A stretch of 64,000 nucleotides of DNA. It comes from Candidatus Dechloromonas phosphoritropha (GTDB lineage Bacteria; Pseudomonadota; Gammaproteobacteria; Burkholderiales; Rhodocyclaceae). A program made the position numbers and the translations under genes. Position 1 is the first letter of the stretch. Each line of letters begins with the position of its first letter. The notes under the pieces are model-generated. The model ran no database searches, was not told the DNA's origin, and worked only from the letters and a program-made list of their open reading frames with translations. The stretch lies in the NCBI GenBank assembly GCA_016722705.1, contig JADKGN010000001.1, positions 372,001-436,000 of the forward strand, written 5' to 3'. Shown one piece after another: positions 18,498-27,421 of this stretch.

Positions 18498-19585
18498 TCG
18501 GCCTTGAAGATCGCCAAGCCTTGGCCCAAGACATCCATGCCGCCCATGTCGCCGGTGCTCGGCTCAGGCTTGCCTGCGAGGTAGCCGGCATCGAGTTACG
18601 CACCTTGCAACGCTGGAAAGCCATTGAGGGCGGCATCTGCGCAGATCGCCGGCCCTTGTCCATGCGCCCGACGCCCAGGCACGCGCTCAGTGAGGCCGAA
18701 CGCACGCAGGTGCTTGCCGTGGCCAACGAGCCACGCTTTGCGGCCGTGCCGCCAGCGCGCATGGTGCCGATGCTGGCTGATGAAGGGATTTACCTGGCCA
18801 GCGAATCCACCTTCAGCCGAGTGCTGCGTGAGCACGGTCAAACCACCCTCCGAGGACGGGCCAAGGCGCCCAGGCAACAGCGAGTGCCGACCACGCACAT
18901 TGCCACCACGCCGCGCCAGGTGTGGTGCTGGGACATGACTTATCTGCCAGGCAAGGTTAAGGGGCACTGGTTTCACCTTTATCTCATCCTCGACCTGTAT
19001 AGCCGCAAGATTGTCGGCTGGGAGGTGCACGGCAGCGATCACGCCGACCATGCCGCGCATCTGGTGCGCCGTACGGCGCTCGCCGAGGGGATTGCCGCAC
19101 TCGCGACCAAGCCTGTTCTGCACGGCGACAACGGCTCGACGCTCAAGGCCACGACGGTGCTGGCGATGCTCAACTGGCTGGGAGTCAGGCCCTCGTATTC
19201 TCGACCCCGAGTCAGTGATGACAATGCTTACGCGGAATCGCTGTTTCGGACGGCCAAATACCGCCCTGAGTTTCCTGCTAACGGCTTTGCCGAGCTCGAC
19301 GACGCCAGGACCTGGGCAGTCAGCTTCGTGCACTGGTACAACGTCGAGCATCGGCACAGTGGCATTCGTTATGTCAGCCCAGCCCAGCGCCATGCCGGCG
19401 AGGATCTCGCCATTCTCGCGGCCCGACATGCCGTCTATACCTCAGCGCGTGATCTCAACCCGGCGCGCTGGACTGGTCAGACACGAAATTGGACGCCGGT
19501 CGGTGTAGTGACCCTCAATCCAGATCGCGATTGCATCGCCAACGCGCATCTGGAAGACAAGCTTATTCCGCCATTGGCTGCATGA
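18494..19585 (+). CDS. IS3-family transposase OrfB (integrase catalytic domain)
   Basis: A 363-residue DDE integrase-core protein: Asp in VWCWDMTYLPGK, Asp in LHGDNGSTLK and Glu in DDNAYAESLFRTAKYRPEFP, followed by WYNVEHRHSGIRYVSPAQRH. All three catalytic residues and the full domain are present. It starts within the orfA stop (ATGA). In IS3 elements OrfB is often made as an OrfAB fusion by -1 frameshifting; no obvious slippery run was seen here. Confidence 0.88.
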   Translation: MIGLEDRQALAQDIHAAHVAGARLRLACEVAGIELRTLQRWKAIEGGICADRRPLSMRPTPRHALSEAERTQVLAVANEPRFAAVPPARMVPMLADEGIYLASESTFSRVLREHGQTTLRGRAKAPRQQRVPTTHIATTPRQVWCWDMTYLPGKVKGHWFHLYLILDLYSRKIVGWEVHGSDHADHAAHLVRRTALAEGIAALATKPVLHGDNGSTLKATTVLAMLNWLGVRPSYSRPRVSDDNAYAESLFRTAKYRPEFPANGFAELDDARTWAVSFVHWYNVEHRHSGIRYVSPAQRHAGEDLAILAARHAVYTSARDLNPARWTGQTRNWTPVGVVTLNPDRDCIANAHLEDKLIPPLAA

Positions 19586-19729
19586 CCGAGGCGACAACTA
19601 TCTTGACGCGCGCCGGATCAGAGGCAACGGCAACAACCAAAGCAAAAGCAGCGCCATTTCGCTGCATGTGAAGCAATGGCTACAGCTTAAACCCGGATGA
19701 AATCTGTCTTGACTCAGGGATCCACTTTA

Positions 19730-20296
19730 GCTGCCAGTGGCGCGGTGGGTTCGGTAGTCGGCCAAATCGCCAGAATCAAGGGTTGCCGTGTCGTTGGTAT
19801 TGCCGGCGGCGCTGAAAAATGTCGTTACGTTGTTAATGAACTGGGTTTCGATGCCTACATCGACCACCGCAGTCCTGACTTCAAGCAACAACTGGCGGCC
19901 GCCTGCTCGAAAGGAATCGACGTCTATTTCGAGAATGCGGGTGGTGCTGTTTTTGACGCCGTGCTGCCCCTGCTCAATGTTGGCACTCGCGTTCCTTTGT
20001 GTGGCGTCATTGCCCATTACAACGACACCGCACTGCCCGACGGCCCAGACCGCCTGGGCCTGTTGACCCGGACGCTGCTGATCAAGCGGATCAAGATGCA
20101 GGGTTTCATTATTTTTGACGATTACGGTCATCGCTTTGGCGAGTTTTTTGCGCAGATGAGCTTATGGTTGGCCAACGGTCAGATCAAGTTCAAGGAAGAC
20201 GTTGTCAATGGCCTGGAAAATGCTCCGCAAGCCTTTATTGGTCTGCTCGAAGGAAGGAATTTCGGCAAGTTGATTGTTCAGGTTGCGCAAGACTGA
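19730..20296 (+). pseudogene. 5'-truncated NADP-dependent MDR-type oxidoreductase
   Basis: The frame enters directly from the IS3 end. About 190 codons remain: nucleotide-binding region AASGAVGSVVGQIARIKG, then KGIDVYFENAGG and the C-terminal GRNFGKLIVQV, typical of the prostaglandin reductase/CurA-like branch of medium-chain dehydrogenases (full length about 330). The first 140 or so residues are missing, so it is probably inactive. Confidence 0.75.
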
Positions 20297-20390
20297 ACGA
20301 AGATCGACAAGAAGAAATTGAAAAAGCTCATCGCCCTCGAAGCGCAGAAAGCCAAACGCACGAAAAAACCGGAAAAGGCTGGTGCGAAGA

Positions 20391-22162
20391 ATGGAAAAGA
20401 AGAATCGAGGCGGAATGGCGGCAAACAGCAACCAGACCAAGAGTCAAAAGCCAGCCAGACGGTGGCAGTTTCCACTGTTCCACGGCCTCCTGCCGCTCGA
20501 CCGGAAGGAAATCCTGCCGAACCTGATGGCAGGGGTGACCTTGGCGGCGGTGAACATCCCGCAGGCGATGGGCTATACGAAGATCGCCGGCACCCCGGTC
20601 ATCACGGGCCTCTACACGCTATTGCTGCCGCTGATCGGCTTTGCCGTATTCGGCGCCTCGCGGTATCTGGTCTGGTCGTGTCTGCCGACTCCGCCACGGC
20701 AGCGATTCTGGCCGTGGGGGTCTCGCCGATGGCGGCAACCGGCAGTACGCATTATCTGGCGCTGGCCTCCACGGTCGCCTTGCTGGCGGCCGGCTTGCTT
20801 CTACTGGTGCGGCTGCTGTGGCTGGGTTTCCTGGCTGATTTTTTGTCGCGTACGGTGATGATCGGGTTTCTCACGGGCGTCGGGTTTCAAGTGTGCATCG
20901 CGGTACTCGGCGAAATGCTCGGCATTCCGGTGAAGGGCAACATCACGGTGCAACAGTTTTGGACGGTGGCGGAAAAATTTCCACTCCTGCACTGGCCAAC
21001 CCTCGCGGTTTCGGCTGGGGTAGTGGCGGTAATTGTTGTCTCACGCCGGTTCGCACCGCGACTGCCCGGGGCACTCCTGGCGGTGGTGGCTGCGATCGGA
21101 CTGAGCGCAGCGCTTGATTTTGCCGGCCATGGCATTGCGGTGCTGGGACCAGTGGCCGGTGGCCTGCCGCAACTCGGGATTCCGGCAGTGTCGTGGGATG
21201 AGGTTTATGCCCTGCTTCCCATCGCAGGATCCTGTTTCGTGATGATCGTGGCCCAGAGCTCAGTCACCGCGCGGGCCTACGCCATTCGCCATCACCAGAC
21301 ACTGGATGAAAACCGGGATCTGCTCGGCTTGTGTGCCGCCGACACTGCCGCTGCGTTGAGCGGCACCTTCGTCGTGAATGGCAGCCCGACCCAGACCGCG
21401 ATGGTCGAAACCTCCGGCGGGAACAGCTAACTCGTCCATTTGGCCACGGCGGCGACGGTCGCTGTGGTTTTACTTCTTCTGACCGGGCCGCTGAAATTTC
21501 TGCCGACCTGCGTGCTGGGAGCGATTGTCTTCGTGGTTGCCGTGGGTCTGATTGATTTCAGTGGATTGTGCGCCTTGCGACGCAATAGCCCCGGTGAGTT
21601 CTACCTGGCCGTGGCGACCGCGGCGGCGGTGGTGTTCATCGGCGTCGAGCGCGGCATCATACTGGCGATCGCCCTCTCGCTACTGCAGCATGTCCGCCAC
21701 GGGTATCGCCCGCACACCGCCGTCATCTTGCGCGACCCGGTGGAGCACTGGCGGATGGAGCCGGTAGTGCCGGGCAAGATGGTAATGCCGGGCCTGGTAA
21801 TCTATTGGTTTGGGGCCGACCTTTATTACGCCAACGCCAATCATTTTGTGGAACAGGCACATCTGCTGGTCGACGAATCGCCCACCCTGGTGCGCTGGCT
21901 GGTCGTGGATGCGGAGGCGATCACCGGCATGGATTTCTCGGCGGGATGGGTGGCCATGGACCTCCAGCGGGATCTGGCCAGGAAAGGCGTCGTGCTGGCC
22001 CTGACCCGGGTGGAAGCCAGCCTGCTGGCAGACCTGGATCGTCTGGAGGTAACCGGGGTGATCGGGATGGACCGCCTCTTCCACTCCCGGAAGTGCTGCC
22101 TGAAAACTTACGAGATCGAGAGTGCAACCGAAAGCAACCCGCTCGCGGCGAAGGAACCCTAG
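20391..22162 (+). pseudogene. SulP-family anion transporter with two lesions
   Basis: The region encodes a near-complete SulP permease: N-terminal LAAVNIPQAMGYTKIAGTP, many membrane segments, and a C-terminal STAS domain (VRWLVVDAEAITGMDFSAG). Two defects break it. Near 20672 the five bases TGGTC are tandemly duplicated, shifting frame between RYLV and VSADSATAA. At 21428-21430 an in-frame TAA replaces what is probably a Gln codon (GGNS*LVHLATAA). A small lysine-rich frame overlaps the start. Substrate would be sulfate, bicarbonate or another anion. Confidence 0.85.
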
Positions 22163-22231
22163 GGAAACGCTGATTTATCCCTGCTTTGTTTTCCCATGCT
22201 GAGCGGGAGTGGTAAAATGCCATTGTGTTAA

Positions 22232-23184
22232 TTGGTCAAGGTGGCGAGCGTGCAGGCAAGTTTTTCCGAACTCGAATATGCGGCGAAGAAGAAGCAGACA
22301 CGGCGCGACCGGTTTCTTGCCGAGATAGAAGCGATCACGCCGTGGTCGGCATTGGCACAATCGCTTATCCCGTTTTACCCGAAGAGCGGAGGTCGGGGTC
22401 GCCCGCCCATTGGTCTGCCCCGGATGCCACCACCCTGCTTGAATTCCGTCACTTGCTCGAACAGCATCAGCTGGCCGAATCGATTTTCAACACGATTACC
22501 CATCACCTTACCGCCAAAGGCCTGCTGTTGCGTGAAGGCACCATTGTGGATGCGACGCTAATCGCCGCGCCGCCTTCGACCAGGAACAAGGCCGGCAAGC
22601 GCGACCCGGAAATGCACCAGAGCAAGAAGGGCAAGCAATGGTACTTTGACATGACAAGCCGAAGGCGAAGGACGCCCGTAGGGCGGTCCCGCGTAGCGGG
22701 ATGCGGTCACGAGCGAAGCGAGGTCGCACAGGTGGCGCACATTGGTATGGATGCCCACTCGGGGCTGGTCCATACCGTGATCGGCACGGCAGGCAACGTC
22801 AGCGACATCTCACAGGCCGAAGCGTTGTTGCATGGCGAAGAAACGATGGCCTTTGCTGACGCCGGCTATCAGGGCGTTGAAAAACGTCCGGAGAGCCAAG
22901 GCGGCGAAGTCGAATGGCAGGTCGCCATGAAACCCAGCAAGCGCAAACAACTGGCGGGAACGGAACTTGGCCGGTTGGTCGAACAGGTGGAATACGCCAA
23001 GGCGCGTATTCGTGCCAAGGTGGAGCACCCCTTCCATGTCGTCAAGAATCTCTTCAAGCATAGGAAGACGCGTTACAAGGGCTTGGCCAAGAATACGGCG
23101 CAACTGTTTTCGCTGTTTGCTTTTGCCAATCTGGTGCTCGCCCGCCGTTGGTTGTTGGGCGCTGACAGCCAAGTTGCGTCCTGA
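22232..23184 (+). pseudogene. IS5-family transposase with internal deletion and hairpin insertion
   Basis: The N-terminus (VKVASVQASFSELEYAAKKK) and C-terminus (KVEHPFHVVKNLFKHRKTR) are those of IS5 group transposases. Between GRPPIGL and PDATTLLEF a segment of the catalytic domain is missing and the frame changes. Further on, about 27 residues (around TPVGRSRVAGCGHERSE) separate WYFDM from AHIGMDAHSG, which are almost contiguous in relatives I recall; this insert contains two GTA-loop hairpins at 22673-22701. The gene cannot make an active enzyme. Confidence 0.75.
22673..22701. repeat. Pair of GTA-loop hairpins inside IS5 transposase
   Basis: CGCCC-GTA-GGGCG (22673-22685) and TCCCGC-GTA-GCGGGA (22687-22701) stand side by side. 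Their loop and style match GGGCGC-GTA-GCGCCC in both IS256 copies. Confidence 0.85.
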
Positions 23185-23388
23185 AGGCCAGAAATGCCAT
23201 GAAAATCAATGTTTTTCACTTCGGAACGACCTTCAATGTGGCAAGTGACACCGAAAATCGCACAAAACCCCTCGTAACACTGAATTGATCAGCACTTCCC
23301 TAGTTTGTAGAGGATCGAGGCCGGTCTCGTGAGAAGCGGAATGCTGCTGGCTATCGGCTCGACTTCAAGGTGAGCGGCAGGATTTGAC

Positions 23389-23767
23389 GTGATTCTACGA
23401 AGGCATCCCGGCGTTGGAAGGCGGTGTTGGACGGGTGGCGATAACGCCGGAGATTCTGCTGTCGCTGTGGTTGTACGCCACGCTCGATGGGGTAGACAGT
23501 GGCCGGGAAGTGTCGCGGCTCACCCAGGCACACGACACCTACCGCTGGCTATGTGTTGGTATGCAGGCCAATCACCACACGCTGTCCGACTTTCGCAAGG
23601 ATCACGGTGAAGCGCTGGACGAACTGCTGAGCGTGAGCATCGACGACCGCGAGGCGGGCAATAGCAAAGCGGTCGAGCCAGTCGCCGATGAGCCGGTAAG
23701 CAAGGCTTTGCGCTCTAGACCGGCTAGCCGTCTGGGGATTCAGTCGTATAATCCGGCCGGACGTTGA
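23389..23767 (+). pseudogene. IS1182-family transposase N-terminal remnant
   Basis: The stretch VAITPEILLSLWLYATLDGV, then YRWLCVGMQANHHTLSDFR and HGEALDELL, is the conserved N-terminal region of IS1182 transposases. It then runs into unrelated sequence; the DDE domain is gone. Flanking 23221-23388 and 23768-23963 hold no recognisable gene. Confidence 0.7.
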
Positions 23768-23963
23768 AACAAGATTTCTGGAGTGTGGATTTGGAACGAG
23801 CAGATTCCGTTGTGCAAAATTGTGTACGCCATAGCTCACCTCAAAGAAAGAGGGCTAAAAATGCCGTGTGACGCAGTGATGTACCATCAAAATGTAACAC
23901 TGAATGGATATTTGGCGCTTATAACCCGTTGTTTATCAACAGGAATAAGAGATTAGGCCATGG

Positions 23964-24056
23964 TGGCGGAGAGGATGGGATTCGAACCCATGTGCCAGAT
24001 TTCTCTGACCATCCGATTTCGAGTCGGCGCCGTTATGGCCACTTCGGTACCTCTCC
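23964..24056 (-). tRNA. tRNA-Ser (anticodon CGA)
   Basis: On the minus strand the acceptor stem GGAGAGG pairs with CCTCTCC, followed by G and an encoded CCA. The anticodon loop is CTCGAAA (CGA), the T-arm holds GGGTTCGAATCCC and a long variable arm is present, as expected for a class II serine tRNA. The 3' end faces the IS-rich region at 2.7-23.8 kb, while the housekeeping gene mltF lies on the 5' side. Confidence 0.95.
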
Positions 24057-24088
24057 GGAGCGGGCGGAATAGTAGCACAAAACTACGC

Positions 24089-25522
24089 GTGCGCTGGCTC
24101 AAGATAATCCTGATCGGGCTGCTCCCCCTGCTCTTCGTGGGTTGCGGGGAACAGGCCGCGCCATTGAGCATGAAACACTCGCTGCCCTTCCCGACGCCGG
24201 CCCAGCATGATCTGATCGTCGTCACCAGTACGGGGCCACTCACCTACTATCCGGATGACAAGGGAGCCGTCGTCGGCCTGGAACACGATCTGATCGAAGC
24301 CTTCGCCCAGGAACTCGGGGTCGGCGTGAAGTATGAGGTGGTGGCGCCGGACGAAATCGACGCCGTGCTCGATGCGGGCAAGGCCCACCTTGCCGTGGCG
24401 TGGCTTCCGTTGCCCACGGATACCCGCGAAAAATCGACGCCGCCGATATTGCAGACCAGCGACATCCTCCTTCAGCATGAAGCGTCTCTACCGCTCGACG
24501 ACAAGGACGACTTGCGCGGGCGAACGGTGGTCGCGATGCCGGGCTCCCGGCAACTGGCAACGCTGCGCGAACTCCAGAAACGGATACCCGACCTGCAGGT
24601 CATCGAATACAAGGACGGCGATCTCTTCAGCCTGCTGGAATCGCTCGGCAAACGGAAGGTCGAGCTGGTCGCCATCGATTCGACGCTGGTCCAGATTGCC
24701 GCACAGTTCGTTCCTTCCGTGCAGGCGACACTGGAACTCGACGAGAACCACCCGGTCGTGTGGCGGTTGGGAACCCACCCCAACGCCGAGTTGCTGGCGC
24801 GGGTCAACGACTTCGTCGAACGGGTGCAGCACGACGGCACCCTGCTGAAGATCGAGGATCGCTATTTCGGGCATGTGCGCCGCCTCAACCAGGCCGATAT
24901 CGTGAGCTTCCTGGGCCGCATTCAAACCGTACTGCCCAAGCTGAAAAAGCACTTCCAGTCGGCTCAGACAGTTTCCGGAATCGATTGGCGCCTGATCGCT
25001 GCAGTCGCTTACCATGAGTCCAGCTGGGATCCGGAAGCCACCAGCCCGACGGGCGTCCGCGGCATCATGATGCTTACTGAGGACACCGCGGACCGGCTCG
25101 GTATCGGCAATCGGCTCGATCCCCGCGAGAGCATCACCGGCGGCGCGCGCTACCTGAACCTGCTCAAGGACATGCAACCCGAGGAGGTCCGCGAACCCGA
25201 TCGTACCTGGCTGGCGCTCGCCTCCTACAACATCGGCCCGGGAAGTTTCAACTCAGCGCGTGCGCTGGCGAAACTGCAGGGGGCCGATCCGGCCGCATGG
25301 TACGAAATGAAGCAGATACTGCCCCTGCTGTCGCAGCCGAAATACTACGAAAAGGTGAAATCCAGCCGCGCGCGCGGCGGCGAGGCCGTCCTGCTGGTCG
25401 AGAACATCCGCGCCTACTACGACATTCTTGTCCGCAACCAGCCGCCTTACCAGACAGTATCAACCCGCATCGAGAACATGGTTGGCATGCAGGGCGGCCC
25501 CGGCCTCAAAATCAAGCGCTGA
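24089..25522 (+). CDS. mltF: Membrane-bound lytic murein transglycosylase F
   Basis: A 477-residue lipoprotein: from GTG 24089 the N-terminus MRWLKIILIGLLPLLFVGC has a lipobox (FVGC, Cys19). Residues about 45-270 form a periplasmic solute-binding (SBP_bac_3) domain, then an SLT domain with catalytic Glu in YHESSWDPEATSPTGVRG and the downstream LASYNIGPG motif. It cleaves peptidoglycan glycan strands at the outer membrane with 1,6-anhydro product formation. The GTG start is preferred because upstream codons overlap the tRNA. Its 3' end overlaps serS, which is convergent, by 11 bp. Confidence 0.92.
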   Translation: MRWLKIILIGLLPLLFVGCGEQAAPLSMKHSLPFPTPAQHDLIVVTSTGPLTYYPDDKGAVVGLEHDLIEAFAQELGVGVKYEVVAPDEIDAVLDAGKAHLAVAWLPLPTDTREKSTPPILQTSDILLQHEASLPLDDKDDLRGRTVVAMPGSRQLATLRELQKRIPDLQVIEYKDGDLFSLLESLGKRKVELVAIDSTLVQIAAQFVPSVQATLELDENHPVVWRLGTHPNAELLARVNDFVERVQHDGTLLKIEDRYFGHVRRLNQADIVSFLGRIQTVLPKLKKHFQSAQTVSGIDWRLIAAVAYHESSWDPEATSPTGVRGIMMLTEDTADRLGIGNRLDPRESITGGARYLNLLKDMQPEEVREPDRTWLALASYNIGPGSFNSARALAKLQGADPAAWYEMKQILPLLSQPKYYEKVKSSRARGGEAVLLVENIRAYYDILVRNQPPYQTVSTRIENMVGMQGGPGLKIKR

Positions 25523-26792
25523 GTTTCTCCAACCCGCCCATGTACGGCCGCAGCGTAACCGGAATGGTCACGCTGCCGTCGGCATTCTGGAAGTTCTCGA
25601 GAATGGCAACCAGCGTGCGGCCGACGGCCAGACCGGAGCCGTTCAGGGTATGGCACAGCTCGGTCTTGTTCTTGTCGTTGCGGAAGCGCGCCTGCATGCG
25701 CCGGGCCTGGAAGGCGCCGAAATTGGAGCACGACGAAATCTCGCGGTAGGTGTTCTGCGCCGGCAGCCAGACTTCAAGGTCGTAGGTCTTGGTGGCGGAG
25801 AAGCCCATGTCACCGGAACACAGCACCATGCGGCGGTACGGCAGTTCCAGCTTTTCTAGAATGTTCTCGGCCTGGCGGGTCAGTTCTTCGTGCGCTGCGG
25901 TCGACTGCTCCGGATGAACGATTTGTACCAGTTCCACCTTGTCGAACTGGTGCTGGCGGATCATGCCACGCACGTCGCGCCCGCCGGAGCCGGCTTCGGA
26001 GCGAAAGCACGGTGTATGGCAGACGAACTTTAGCGGCAGCGCCTCGGCGGCAAGGATTTCATCGCGCACGATGTTGGTCACCGGCACTTCGGCGGTCGGA
26101 ATCAGGTAGAGCGGTTCCTGGTCGCCGCGCAGCACCTTGAACAGATCTTCGCCGAACTTGGGTAAATTGCCCGTGCCGTAGAGGCTGGCGGCATTGACCA
26201 GGTACGGTGCGTAGACTTCGGTATAGCCGTGCTCGGCGGTGTGCGTGTCGAGCATGAGTTGGGTGAGCGCGCGGTGCAGACGGGCCAGCCCGCCCTTGAG
26301 CAGCGAGAAGCGTGCGCCGGAAATCTTGGCGGCGGTGGTGAAATCGAGCTGGCCAAGCGCCTCGCCGACATCGGTATGATCCTTGACCGGAAAGTCGAAA
26401 ACACGCGGCGTACCCCAGCGCCTGATCTCGACGTTGGCATTCTCGTCGCTGCCCACCGGCACCGAGTCGTCGGGAATGTTAGGCAACCCGGCGAGGATGG
26501 CGGTGAACTTCTCGAGCAATTCGCCGAGGTGGATTTCAGAGGCCTTCAGTTCGTCGCCAATCGCCCCCACCTGAGCCATCACACCGGATGCATCCTCGCC
26601 CTTGCCTTTCAGCATGCCGATCTGCTTGGACAAGCTATTGCGCTGCGCCTGCAGATCCTGCGTGTGCGTCTGTAGTGTCTTGCGCTCGGCTTCCAGTGCC
26701 CTGAATTCGGTGAAGTCAATCGGCTTGCCGCGCTTGGCGAGGCCCTCGGCCACGGCGTCGAGGTTGGAGCGAAGTTGCTGGATGTCGAGCAT
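25512..26792 (-). CDS. serS: Seryl-tRNA synthetase
   Basis: A 426-residue class II synthetase. The N-terminal coiled-coil tRNA-binding arm (residues about 30-100) is followed by the catalytic core with motif 2 FRSEAGSGGRDVRGMIRQHQ and motif 3 GSGLAVGRTLVAILENFQ. ATG at 26792 gives the normal start MLDIQQLRSNLD; a longer upstream frame is non-coding. It lies with DUF4126 and rarA on the same strand, the order expected for this locus, and charges among others the tRNA-Ser encoded 1.5 kb away. Confidence 0.96.
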   Translation of the reverse strand: MLDIQQLRSNLDAVAEGLAKRGKPIDFTEFRALEAERKTLQTHTQDLQAQRNSLSKQIGMLKGKGEDASGVMAQVGAIGDELKASEIHLGELLEKFTAILAGLPNIPDDSVPVGSDENANVEIRRWGTPRVFDFPVKDHTDVGEALGQLDFTTAAKISGARFSLLKGGLARLHRALTQLMLDTHTAEHGYTEVYAPYLVNAASLYGTGNLPKFGEDLFKVLRGDQEPLYLIPTAEVPVTNIVRDEILAAEALPLKFVCHTPCFRSEAGSGGRDVRGMIRQHQFDKVELVQIVHPEQSTAAHEELTRQAENILEKLELPYRRMVLCSGDMGFSATKTYDLEVWLPAQNTYREISSCSNFGAFQARRMQARFRNDKNKTELCHTLNGSGLAVGRTLVAILENFQNADGSVTIPVTLRPYMGGLEKLSA

Positions 26793-26845
26793 GGATTTTC
26801 CTGATTTTTCGCGGTCGACCGCAACAAGCGGTCGAAAAACGTAAA

Positions 26846-27421
26846 TTATACGCGACGGAACAGCCGCCCCAGAAAGCCCCAGAGCTTGACCAGCAGGAAG
26901 CCGGCAACGATCAGGAAGATCGCCAACAAGCCGAGGAACACCAGTGGCGAAGCGAGCATCGCCCACAAGCCGGCGAGCACCATGCCCTCCTCACCAAATG
27001 AGGCGAGCCAGTTGGAAAAAGGCTCAGGCGAAGTGTTGATCGCCAGCCGGCTGCCGGCCTTGGCGAAGTGCGTACCGGCGGTGATCGTGCCGCCGATCAG
27101 CCCGGCCGCGACCATCCACGCCGGATCGACATCGCCGAGCGCGAAGGCGGCGAGCAAGGCGCCGGCCGGAATGCGGATGAAGGTCTGGAAGGTATCCCAC
27201 AGCGAATCGAAGGCCGGCACCTTGTCGGCGATCAGTTCGGCAAAGGCCATGATGCCGGCAACACCGATGACCAGCGGGTTTTCCAGCATCGACAAGGTGT
27301 CCGGCAAGTGCAGGTAGCCGAAATGCGCCAGCAGCCCGGCCAGGAAAACGACCAGATAAAGGCGCAAGCCGCTGGCCCAGGCCAAGCCGGCCGACAACGC
27401 GATGGTCTGCGCCATGTCCAT
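26846..27421 (-). CDS. DUF4126 family membrane protein
   Basis: A 191-residue hydrophobic protein with about five membrane segments. Conserved DUF4126 features visible are ALSAGLAWASGLRLYLVVF at the start and the FAELIADKVPAFDSLWDTFQ region. The start ATG overlaps the last base of rarA, so it is probably co-transcribed between rarA and serS. Function unknown. Confidence 0.85.
   Translation of the reverse strand: MDMAQTIALSAGLAWASGLRLYLVVFLAGLLAHFGYLHLPDTLSMLENPLVIGVAGIMAFAELIADKVPAFDSLWDTFQTFIRIPAGALLAAFALGDVDPAWMVAAGLIGGTITAGTHFAKAGSRLAINTSPEPFSNWLASFGEEGMVLAGLWAMLASPLVFLGLLAIFLIVAGFLLVKLWGFLGRLFRRV

Larger units (their letters stand above)
17960..19729 (+). mobile_element. IS3-family element in a mosaic, tandem-like setting
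   Basis: Contains orfA and orfB of an IS3-type transposase. Possible outer ends are TTTTCAAGACA near 17970-17980 and TGTCTTGACTCAGGGATCC at 19705-19723; the latter, with bases through TTTA, is shared with the IS3 remnant at 42.7 kb. Inside these ends lie 50-bp imperfect direct repeats (18048-18097 and 19566-19615). Boundaries are therefore inferred, and the structure may be one IS3 inside another. Confidence 0.5.
22159..23220 (+). mobile_element. Decayed IS5-family element
   Basis: The left end CTAGGGAAACGCTGATTTAT matches, as an inverted repeat, the imperfect right end around 23200-23220 (AAATCAATGTTTTTCAC). The same terminal sequence bounds the small repeat at 29542-29659, suggesting that element is its non-autonomous derivative. 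The left end overlaps the sulP stop codon. Confidence 0.55.

Noticed and set aside
20318..20672. Lysine-rich ORF overlapping the sulP start
   Set aside because: It is in the frame that becomes sulP after the 5-bp duplication; its N-terminal part is an out-of-frame reading of the sulP start, though a short leader peptide cannot be excluded.
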